From: Cyclobacteriaceae bacterium | GTDB lineage: Bacteria; Bacteroidota; Bacteroidia; Cytophagales; Cyclobacteriaceae | NCBI GenBank assembly: GCA_021648745.1 | Contig: JAKISE010000046.1 | Span: 1-23,370, forward strand | Direction of reading: 5' to 3' | DNA length: 23,370 nucleotides | Shown here: positions 1 to 7,025 of the stretch, piece by piece | Position numbering within the stretch: the first letter of the stretch is position 1 | How the letters are laid out: every line of letters begins with the position of its first letter | Program-made: the position numbers and the translations under genes | The notes under the pieces: model-generated | What the model was told of the DNA's origin: nothing | The model's database searches: none | The model's input: only the letters and a program-made list of their open reading frames with translations

Positions 1-1232
1 ATGAGAGAAATCAGTTTTACCCAAAAGCGAGTGGAAGCTTTGTGCTTTCTCAACTAGATTTTTGGGAAAATTCAGGACTTTCAGGGTTCTGGAACTCATT
101 TAAACTTAGGTCGTCTTGGGGTAAAGCAGGTAATTTAACTGCAATTGGGCCTTATTCAAGAAATACACCTTACATTCCGTCTAACCTAACAGGCAGAGGA
201 AGCTTTATAAGAAGTAGTAATCTGGGCGATCCTAATATTAGACCCGAAATAATGACAGAATTTGAAGTGGGTGCTGATATGGCATTTTTAAATAATAGAC
301 TAGGATTTCAGTTTACCTATTACACCCAGGATATTGCAGATTTAATATTAGCTCGAAGCCTTGCTCCTACCGAAGGTGGAGCCAGCGTACTTACTAATAT
401 TGGAGGAATGACTAATACCGGTGTTGAATTGATGCTCACTGGCTCACCAATAAGAACATCAAATTTAGAATGGGATGTTACATTCCTTTTTAATACGTTT
501 AAAAACGAAGTTAGTGGAATTGGTGGTACAAGAGCTGGCGTTGCCCTTAGAGGTGGAGGTGGAGCTCAAAGTGCTATAGATGGAGAGCAGCTAGGGGTAT
601 TTTTTGCAAGATATTATGCTAGAAATGACGATGGATCGCTACTATTAACCGATTTAGGTTTACCGCAAGTTGAAAGAGGAGATGATGTTGTCGGTACGCC
701 TATGAGAGATGCAAACGGGCAACCAACTGGAGACCCACTACGAAAAGTACTTGGTGATCCAAACCCCGATTTTACCTGGACATTAGTAAACAACATAAGG
801 TATAAAAAGGTTAGTTTGCGATTTCAGTTTGACGCAGCACAAGGGTTTGACGTATGGAACTGGGATATAATTACCAGAAATAATGTGGGTAATAGTAAAC
901 TTGCAGAACAAGAATTGAGAGGAGAAGTTCCAAGAGGTTGGGTTGCTGCAATAGGTGGGTTTGTTGGGCCTAGAATTCAGGAAGAGCATGTTGAAGATGG
1001 TTCTTACATAAAATTAAGAGAATTGGCTCTTAATTATAATCTTGGGAAAGTAGGATTTATTGAAAATCTGGATATTTCTTTAGTTGGGCGAAACTTGATT
1101 TCTTTCGATAACTATAGAGGATTTGATCCTGAAACTAATTCGGCAGGTCAGAGCAATAGTGTAAGAGGAGATGACTTTGGAAATGTGCCAATTCCCAGAT
1201 TATACCAACTCAAACTCACAGCTAATTTTTAA
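1..1232 (+). CDS. SusC/RagA-family TonB-dependent outer-membrane transporter, 3' part only
   Basis: The reading frame is already open at the left edge (codons in phase from base 3), so the gene starts outside the window and the first in-frame GTG at 42 is not its start. The visible roughly 410 residues are the C-terminal part of a TonB-dependent barrel. The first residues (FYPKASGSFVLS) match the SusC block that precedes the late barrel strands. Near the end are GSYIKLRELALNYNL and the block NLISFDNYRGFDPETNS, both characteristic of SusC proteins, and the chain ends in an aromatic strand (LTANF), as outer-membrane barrels do. SusC proteins import oligosaccharides or peptides across the outer membrane with a SusD lipoprotein as lid, and a SusD gene follows after 18 bases. 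The substrate cannot be read from the sequence. The amino-sugar genes downstream make a GlcNAc- or MurNAc-containing ligand possible, but this is inference. Confidence 0.93.
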   Translation, partial: ERNQFYPKASGSFVLSQLDFWENSGLSGFWNSFKLRSSWGKAGNLTAIGPYSRNTPYIPSNLTGRGSFIRSSNLGDPNIRPEIMTEFEVGADMAFLNNRLGFQFTYYTQDIADLILARSLAPTEGGASVLTNIGGMTNTGVELMLTGSPIRTSNLEWDVTFLFNTFKNEVSGIGGTRAGVALRGGGGAQSAIDGEQLGVFFARYYARNDDGSLLLTDLGLPQVERGDDVVGTPMRDANGQPTGDPLRKVLGDPNPDFTWTLVNNIRYKKVSLRFQFDAAQGFDVWNWDIITRNNVGNSKLAEQELRGEVPRGWVAAIGGFVGPRIQEEHVEDGSYIKLRELALNYNLGKVGFIENLDISLVGRNLISFDNYRGFDPETNSAGQSNSVRGDDFGNVPIPRLYQLKLTANF

Positions 1233-1250
1233 TATTTAGATAATAAAATT

Positions 1251-2555
1251 ATGAAAAAATTATATATAATATTGACGATGTTGGTAGTGATTATCACGTC
1301 ATGTCAAACAAATTTTGTGAACCCAAATGCAGCTACAGAAGACGATATTTTAAACTCTCCTGAAGGTTTAATAGGACTGGCCGTGGGAATTCAACAACGA
1401 TTTATTAATGGCGGGTCAAGTCCGTTGTACACAAATATTACCGCTTCTGGTTTATCTTCTGGAGAGCTTACTGTATTAAATGCAGGTAATGCTGAAATTG
1501 CTCAATTAGAAAGTGGGTATGAAAATGTAACCCCTGCTAATGGTGTAATTATTGGCATGTGGACAGGCTTAGCTTTAACCATTTCTGATTGCCAAGATTT
1601 AACTAATAATGTAGATAAAATTGGAGACTCTGGAATTGCAGCAGGTGTAGAAGCGTATGGTTATTTATTTAAAGCACTTGCACTAGGTACTATGGCGCAA
1701 TATTGGGAGCAAGGTGTTATTAATACAGTAAAGTTTGGAAGCGGGCAATCTGCCACCTTCTCAAGTAGAGCAGATGTTCTCAATGAAGCCATAAATTTAT
1801 TAGCCAATGCTAGTTCATTATCAGGCACGATAAGTACCGAGTTTTATGCAGAAGTTGGCGATAATATAGATATTGCCAATGCTTCTCGGGCACTTTCTGC
1901 CAGATATAAAATGATGGCAGGCGATTATTCTGGAGCATTATCGGATGCGAATGCTGTCGATTTAAGTATAAAATCCCAGTTTTTATTCGATAATGTGGTA
2001 CAAAATCCGGTATATAGAACTTCATTAATTACTCAAAATGTATATGAAGCCAAGCCTGATGGGCAACTTGGCTTACCAGCATCTATTGCAATAGATATAG
2101 CAAACGATGAAAGGCATAGCTTTTATTTTGTTAATAATGTAGGCACATACCATGCTTCTGGTTTTTTTACAGCAGATGAAGACCCAATACCTTTGTATTT
2201 ACCTGGAGAAATGATGCTAATAATGGCTGAAGCCGAAGCAAGATTAAACAACTTAGTTAATGCAGTTTCTCATTTAGATAATGTATTAACAAAAATACCT
2301 GCTGCTGATGCCTATGGTGTTGGAGCTAATCTGCCAGCTTATTCAGGTGCAATGAATCAATCTTCCATTCTCGAAGAAATCTATAGAAATAGAGCTATAG
2401 AACTTCATATGAGCGGATTAAGGCTAGAGGATAGCAGAAGGTTTAATAGAGCAGCTCCTAATGATGCTAACCCGGAACGAACTAGAAATTTCTATCCTTA
2501 TGCACAAACAGAAATTGATAATAATTCTAACACACCAGCAAACCCATCAATATAA
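1251..2555 (+). CDS. SusD/RagB-like nutrient-binding outer-membrane lipoprotein
   Basis: A 434-residue protein that starts 18 bases after the SusC stop, so the two genes are almost certainly co-transcribed. The N-terminus is a lipoprotein signal peptide with the lipobox ITSC (lipidated Cys18). The region around residues 20-45 (NPNAATEDDILNSPEG) resembles the start of SusD-like domains. The late block LPGEMMLIMAEAEARLNN, followed by EIYRNRAIELHMSGLRLEDSRRF, is the conserved SusD C-terminal signature. SusD proteins sit on the cell surface over their SusC barrel and capture ligand. The length is slightly below the usual 450-550 residues but shows no sign of damage. A strong terminator follows the gene, so this operon appears to end here. 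The ligand is not predictable from sequence alone. Confidence 0.92.
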   Translation: MKKLYIILTMLVVIITSCQTNFVNPNAATEDDILNSPEGLIGLAVGIQQRFINGGSSPLYTNITASGLSSGELTVLNAGNAEIAQLESGYENVTPANGVIIGMWTGLALTISDCQDLTNNVDKIGDSGIAAGVEAYGYLFKALALGTMAQYWEQGVINTVKFGSGQSATFSSRADVLNEAINLLANASSLSGTISTEFYAEVGDNIDIANASRALSARYKMMAGDYSGALSDANAVDLSIKSQFLFDNVVQNPVYRTSLITQNVYEAKPDGQLGLPASIAIDIANDERHSFYFVNNVGTYHASGFFTADEDPIPLYLPGEMMLIMAEAEARLNNLVNAVSHLDNVLTKIPAADAYGVGANLPAYSGAMNQSSILEEIYRNRAIELHMSGLRLEDSRRFNRAAPNDANPERTRNFYPYAQTEIDNNSNTPANPSI

Positions 2556-2591
2556 ACGATATTGATATTTTCGACATTATTTGGTTGATTA

Positions 2592-2624
2592 AAAACTTCG
2601 GGGTTTCGACCTCGGAGTTTTTTT
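2592..2624 (+). terminator. Rho-independent terminator of the SusC/SusD operon
   Basis: Arms at 2592-2603 and 2610-2621 pair over 12 base pairs, with two G-U wobbles, around a 6-base loop. The 3' arm runs into a T tract ending at 2624. It separates the SusD gene from the NagB fusion gene, whose ATG is 18 bases further on. A promoter for the NagB gene would therefore have to lie within or before this hairpin, or expression could come from readthrough. Confidence 0.85.
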
Positions 2625-2642
2625 ACCTATAAGACAAAAAAA

Positions 2643-4538
2643 ATGACTGCAATAAACGAATCTCTTACACTTAAAATTTTCGATAATTCTCTCGAGGCTT
2701 CAAAAGAAATAGCTGCTGCAATTAGAGATTTAATTATTAAGAAGCATAAAGAGCATAAAATGGCCGTGTTAGGGCTTGCTACAGGTTCTTCGCCTATCGA
2801 AGTGTATAATGAGCTAGTTCGCATGCACAAAGAAGATGGTCTTAGTTTTCAAAATGTAGTTTCATTTAACCTCGATGAATATTACGGATTAGACCCGAAA
2901 AGCAAACAGAGCTATCATCGATTTATGAATGAATATCTTTTTAACCACATTAATATTAAAAAAGAGAATATTCACATTCCGAAAGGTAAAATTGATTTAG
3001 AAGATGTGAGTAATTACTGTGTAGCTTATGAAAATCAAATTCAACTTGCTGGCGGAATTGATATTCAATTATTAGGGATTGGCCGTACCGGCCATATAGG
3101 CTTTAATGAACCAGGCTCTACCCTTGATTCAGCAACACGCTTGGTTACACTCGATAACCTAACCCGAATTGATGCTGCCCCCGCATTTAATGGTATTCAT
3201 AATGTGCCTCATAATGCCTTAACGATGGGTATTAGTAGCATTATGAAATCAGAAAAAGTTTATTTAATGGCTTGGGGAGAAGGAAAATCAGAAATTATTG
3301 AAAAGGCACTAAACCATAGAGTAAGCGAACTAATTCCTGCTTCTTTTTTAAAAAATCATCCCAATGTAACTATTGTTTTAGATACACCGGCTGCTGCAGA
3401 ATTGGCAGAAGTAAAAACCCCTTGGCTGCTTGATTCTGTTGATTGGACAGATAAGCAGGTTAGAAAAGCTGTTGTGTGGTTATGTGGAAAATTAGATAAG
3501 TCGATACTGAAACTAACCAGCGAAGATTATAATGAGCATGGCATGAGTGAGTTGATAACAAAAATGGGGTCAGCTTATAAAATAAACATTAATGTGTTTA
3601 ACCAATTGCAGCACACCATAACCGGGTGGCCTGGGGGTAAGCCTAATGCCGATGACAGCCAACGCCCAGAACGCTCTAAGCCCTACCCCAAAATATCTTT
3701 AATATTTAGCCCACACCCCGATGATGATGTAATATCTATGGGGGGTACTTTAATGCGATTGGTTGACCAAGGACATAATGTGCATGTGGCCTATCAGGTA
3801 TCAGGAAACATAGCAGTATTTGACGATTACGCGTTTAATTATTTAGATTTTGCAAGCGATTTAAATGGGCTGTTTGATAAAGAAAATGCCGAATTAAGAA
3901 ATATGCTAAAAGAAGTTTCAACGTATATTAATTCAGACAAAAGCATTAAAAAAGAGCCTGAAAGCTTGCTTCAAATTAAAAAGTTTATTCGAAGAAATGA
4001 AGCCAAGGCAGCAAGTCGTTTTTGTAAAATTAAAGATGAAAATGTGCACTTTATGGATTTGCCTTTTTACGAGACAGGAGAGGTGAAGAAAAAACCCCTT
4101 GGAGAAGAAGATATTCGTTTAACAGCCGAGCTTATTAAAAAAATAAAACCACATCAAATATTTGTTGCCGGAGACTTGTCTGACCCTCATGGGACTCACA
4201 GGGTGTGCTTGGATGCTGTTTTTAGAGCAATAAATGAACTAAAAGACGAAGAGTGGATGAAAGATTGCGTTGTTTGGATGTATAGAGGTGCATGGCAAGA
4301 ATGGGATATAGGTGAAATAGATATGGCTGTTCCCATTAGCCCAGAAGAATTATTGAAAAAACGATGGGCAATATTCAAACACCAATCTCAAAAAGATGGA
4401 GTAGCTTTTCAAGGAGATGACAGTAGAGAATTTTGGCAACGTTCTGAAGATAGAAACAGAGCAACGGCTCAAATTTATGACAAGCTAGGCATGGCTGAGT
4501 ATGAAGCCATGGAAGCATTTGTAGAATGGAAAAAATAA
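2643..4538 (+). CDS. nagB: Glucosamine-6-phosphate deaminase fused to a PIG-L/LmbE-type deacetylase
   Basis: A 631-residue two-domain cytoplasmic protein. Residues 1 to about 290 are NagB, which converts glucosamine-6-phosphate to fructose-6-phosphate and ammonia: the phosphate loop GLATGSSP is at 44-51, FNLDEYYGL at 75-83 and GIGRTGHIGFNEPGS at 145-159. Residues from about 350 form a PIG-L domain (Zn-dependent N-acetylglucosaminide deacetylase family) with HPDDD at 358-362 and a second metal motif HGTH at 516-519. The long fused form is characteristic of Bacteroidota. The residue aligned with catalytic Asp141 of E. coli NagB is Thr149, while the His (151) and Glu (156) equivalents are present. 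I recall GRTGHIGFNEP as typical of this long subfamily, so this is probably not damage. murQ starts 28 bases after the stop, and together they suggest amino-sugar salvage. The PIG-L substrate is unknown. Confidence 0.93.
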   Translation: MTAINESLTLKIFDNSLEASKEIAAAIRDLIIKKHKEHKMAVLGLATGSSPIEVYNELVRMHKEDGLSFQNVVSFNLDEYYGLDPKSKQSYHRFMNEYLFNHINIKKENIHIPKGKIDLEDVSNYCVAYENQIQLAGGIDIQLLGIGRTGHIGFNEPGSTLDSATRLVTLDNLTRIDAAPAFNGIHNVPHNALTMGISSIMKSEKVYLMAWGEGKSEIIEKALNHRVSELIPASFLKNHPNVTIVLDTPAAAELAEVKTPWLLDSVDWTDKQVRKAVVWLCGKLDKSILKLTSEDYNEHGMSELITKMGSAYKININVFNQLQHTITGWPGGKPNADDSQRPERSKPYPKISLIFSPHPDDDVISMGGTLMRLVDQGHNVHVAYQVSGNIAVFDDYAFNYLDFASDLNGLFDKENAELRNMLKEVSTYINSDKSIKKEPESLLQIKKFIRRNEAKAASRFCKIKDENVHFMDLPFYETGEVKKKPLGEEDIRLTAELIKKIKPHQIFVAGDLSDPHGTHRVCLDAVFRAINELKDEEWMKDCVVWMYRGAWQEWDIGEIDMAVPISPEELLKKRWAIFKHQSQKDGVAFQGDDSREFWQRSEDRNRATAQIYDKLGMAEYEAMEAFVEWKK

Positions 4539-4566
4539 AATTTTTTAACTTTTCAAAAACAGTTAC

Positions 4567-5376
4567 ATGACTACTACTGAATCCCCATCTCATTTCACTG
4601 ATTTGGAAAAAATGGATGTTAAGGAAATACTAACAAATATCAATTCCGAAGATAAAACCGTTCCTCTCGCTGTTGAAAAAGAAATTGAAACTATTAAAAA
4701 TTTGATCGAACAAATAGTTGTTCGTATGAAAAAAGGGGGAAGGTTATTTTATATTGGGGCAGGCACTAGTGGCAGATTAGGAATTTTAGATGCATCGGAG
4801 TGCCCTCCAACGTATGGAGTACCCGATACAATGGTAATAGGATTAATAGCTGGTGGAGATATGGCCATTAGAAAAGCGGTTGAAAATGCAGAAGACAACA
4901 CAGAATTGGCTTGGAAGGATTTAATGGAATATAACATTAATGAAAAAGATACTGTAATTGGCATTGCCGCTTCAGGTAAAACACCTTATGTGCTTGGGGG
5001 TGTACTTGCTGCAAAAAAAGGAAAGGCGTTGACTGGAGGAATATCTTGTAATAAAAATTCTGAGCTGTCTCAGGCTGTAGACTTTGGGATAGAACTATTA
5101 GTAGGATCAGAATTTGTTACCGGTAGTACTAGAATGAAATCTGGCACTGCTCAAAAACTGGTGTTGAATATGATATCTACCACAGTAATGATCCAGCTTG
5201 GCAAAGTAAAAGGCAATAAAATGATTGACATGCAATTGAGTAATCAGAAATTGGTAAATCGGGCGATCAATATGATAACTGATGAAGTAGATGTCTCAAA
5301 AAAGGAAGCTGCAATTTTGTTGCAAGCAAATGGATCTGTACGTAAATCAATTGATTCTTACTTAGCAAATTATTAA
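4567..5376 (+). CDS. murQ: N-acetylmuramic acid 6-phosphate etherase
   Basis: A 269-residue cytoplasmic SIS-domain lyase that cleaves the D-lactyl ether of MurNAc-6-phosphate to give GlcNAc-6-phosphate, a step in peptidoglycan recycling or MurNAc use. The family signature FYIGAGTSGRLGILDASECP is at residues 61-80, with the catalytic Glu at 78. The second acidic site NAED is at 107-110. The SIS segment around GSTRMKSGTAQKLVLNMIS and the C-terminal MQLSNQKLVNRAI are also typical. It is shorter than E. coli MurQ (about 298 residues), consistent with a compact Bacteroidota form; nothing appears truncated. The 28-base spacing from the NagB fusion suggests one transcript: the product GlcNAc-6-P, once deacetylated, would feed NagB. 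No nagA or MurNAc kinase gene is visible in the window. Confidence 0.95.
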   Translation: MTTTESPSHFTDLEKMDVKEILTNINSEDKTVPLAVEKEIETIKNLIEQIVVRMKKGGRLFYIGAGTSGRLGILDASECPPTYGVPDTMVIGLIAGGDMAIRKAVENAEDNTELAWKDLMEYNINEKDTVIGIAASGKTPYVLGGVLAAKKGKALTGGISCNKNSELSQAVDFGIELLVGSEFVTGSTRMKSGTAQKLVLNMISTTVMIQLGKVKGNKMIDMQLSNQKLVNRAINMITDEVDVSKKEAAILLQANGSVRKSIDSYLANY

Positions 5377-5414
5377 AATATTTTTTGTAATAACTAATCA
5401 ACCATTAACTTATT

Positions 5415-5422
5415 TATCTTTG
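5415..5422 (+). promoter_or_regulatory. Bacteroidota -7 promoter element of guaA
   Basis: TATCTTTG matches the consensus TAnnTTTG and ends only 4 bases before the guaA ATG at 5427. Transcription would be expected to start at or very near the start codon, so the mRNA may be leaderless. No TTG lies at the usual 19-21 base spacing upstream; the nearest is at 5385-5387, 27 bases away, so the -33 half is weak or absent. Confidence 0.65.
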
Positions 5423-5426
5423 CGCG

Positions 5427-6956
5427 ATGGAAGAAAAGGTTCTGATCCTCGATTTTGGTTCGCAATACACACAGCTTATTGCTCGTAGAGTACGAGAGTT
5501 AAATGTATTTTGTGAGATTCATCCCTTCAATAAAATCCCTTCCGATTTAGCAGGTGTAAAAGGAGTGATTTATTCAGGTAGTCCTTTTTCCGTTAGAACC
5601 GAAGATAGCCCAAGATTAGACCTCGCTCAGTTTAGTAATTTTCCATTATTAGGTGTGTGTTATGGGGCTCAATTAATGGCGCAGACCGAGGGCGGTTCTG
5701 TAGAGGCCTCTACTACACGAGAATATGGTCGTGCTAATTTAAGCGAGATTGATTCTGCAAATGAATTGATGCAAGGTGTGAGCTTAAACTCGCAAGTATG
5801 GATGTCGCACGGAGATACCATTACAAACCTGCCTAGTAATTTTAAAATCATAGCTTCCACCGAATCAGTAAAGGTAGCGGCCTATAAAGTGAAGGATGAA
5901 AAACGATATGGGATTCAATTTCATCCGGAAGTGACACATTCAACCGAAGGACAACAAGTAATTAAGAACTTTGTTATCAATATTTGTGGGTGCAGTCAAG
6001 ATTGGACCCCCGATCATTTTGTGGATAGCTCTGTGGCTGAGTTAAAAGAGAAACTCGGTGCTGATAAGGTGGTGCTTGGCCTTTCAGGTGGAGTAGACTC
6101 TTCGGTTGCTGCAATACTGTTGCATAATGCGATAGGTGCTCAGCTGCATTGCATTTTTGTAGATAACGGTTTGCTTCGTAAAAATGAATTTGAGTTGGTA
6201 CTGGAATCCTACCAAGGAATGGGGCTTAATGTTAAAGGAGTTGACTCCAAAGCAAAATTCTACAAAGCCTTAGAAGGCCTAACCGACCCTGAGGATAAGC
6301 GAAAGGCTATAGGTAAGACATTTATTGAGGTGTTTGATGAAGAAGCCCATAAAATTGAAAACGTTAAATGGTTGGGGCAAGGAACTATTTACCCCGATGT
6401 AATAGAGTCTGTATCAGCTACAGGTGGCCCATCGGCAACCATAAAATCGCATCATAATGTAGGCGGCTTGCCAGATTTTATGAAACTAAAAGTAGTAGAA
6501 CCGTTGAATACGTTATTTAAAGATGAGGTAAGAAGAGTTGGAAAATCGCTAGGTATTGCACAGCATATTTTAGGTCGTCATCCTTTTCCAGGCCCTGGCC
6601 TAGGTATCAGAATCTTGGGAGACATCACTCCTGAAAAAGTTCGGATCTTACAAGAAGTTGACCACGTTTTTATTCAAGGTTTGAAAGACAATAATCTTTA
6701 CGATGAAGTGTGGCAAGCAGGAGCAATGTTATTGCCAGTTCAATCAGTTGGTGTAATGGGCGATGAACGAACCTATGAACAAGTAGTGGCTCTACGTGCT
6801 GTTAGCAGTGTAGATGGTATGACGGCTGATTGGTCACATTTGCCTTATGAATTTTTAGCTCAAGTGTCTAATAAAATCATAAATTCAGTTAAAGGAGTAA
6901 ATAGGGTAGTATATGATATTAGCTCTAAACCACCTGCCACCATTGAGTGGGAATAA
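5427..6956 (+). CDS. guaA: GMP synthase (glutamine-hydrolysing)
   Basis: A 509-residue cytoplasmic enzyme that aminates XMP to GMP using glutamine and ATP. The N-terminal class I glutamine amidotransferase domain has the nucleophile Cys78 in GVCYGAQ and the His166/Glu168 pair in FHPEV. The ATP-pyrophosphatase domain starts near residue 205 with the P-loop SGGVDSS at 220-226. The GMPS dimerisation segment follows, with the conserved HPFPGPGLGIRILG and the C-terminal YDISSKPPATIEWE. The length is normal for the family and all key residues are present. The ATG at 5427 is supported by the immediate glutamine-amidotransferase start (VLILDFGSQYTQLIARR). It has its own promoter element just before the ATG and is not obviously linked in function to murQ upstream. 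Confidence 0.98.
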   Translation: MEEKVLILDFGSQYTQLIARRVRELNVFCEIHPFNKIPSDLAGVKGVIYSGSPFSVRTEDSPRLDLAQFSNFPLLGVCYGAQLMAQTEGGSVEASTTREYGRANLSEIDSANELMQGVSLNSQVWMSHGDTITNLPSNFKIIASTESVKVAAYKVKDEKRYGIQFHPEVTHSTEGQQVIKNFVINICGCSQDWTPDHFVDSSVAELKEKLGADKVVLGLSGGVDSSVAAILLHNAIGAQLHCIFVDNGLLRKNEFELVLESYQGMGLNVKGVDSKAKFYKALEGLTDPEDKRKAIGKTFIEVFDEEAHKIENVKWLGQGTIYPDVIESVSATGGPSATIKSHHNVGGLPDFMKLKVVEPLNTLFKDEVRRVGKSLGIAQHILGRHPFPGPGLGIRILGDITPEKVRILQEVDHVFIQGLKDNNLYDEVWQAGAMLLPVQSVGVMGDERTYEQVVALRAVSSVDGMTADWSHLPYEFLAQVSNKIINSVKGVNRVVYDISSKPPATIEWE

Positions 6957-6963
6957 TTAGAAA

Positions 6964-6998
6964 GAGAGTTCAAAGTGCGAAGTTGTGAGTTGAAAGTT
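6964..6998. repeat. Degenerate heptanucleotide-periodic tract
   Basis: Five consecutive 7-base units can be read: GAGAGTT, CAAAGTG, CGAAGTT, GTGAGTT and GAAAGTT, with consensus nnnAGTT. The tract fills most of the short gap between guaA and the next ATG at 7026. It is not a perfect tandem repeat, but the seven-base phase is kept throughout. Confidence 0.5.
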
Positions 6999-7025
6999 TT
7001 AAATTTTGTATTTTTCCATTTATCT

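Noticed and set aside
614..989. Minus-strand open frames within the SusC gene, and similar antisense frames inside other genes
   Set aside because: They lie wholly opposite well-supported coding sequence and have no recognisable protein features.
6975..7025. GTG start giving a 17-residue longer TPR/binding-fold protein
   Set aside because: The extension lies in a heptad repeat tract, and the ATG at 7026 opens directly into a standard signal peptide.
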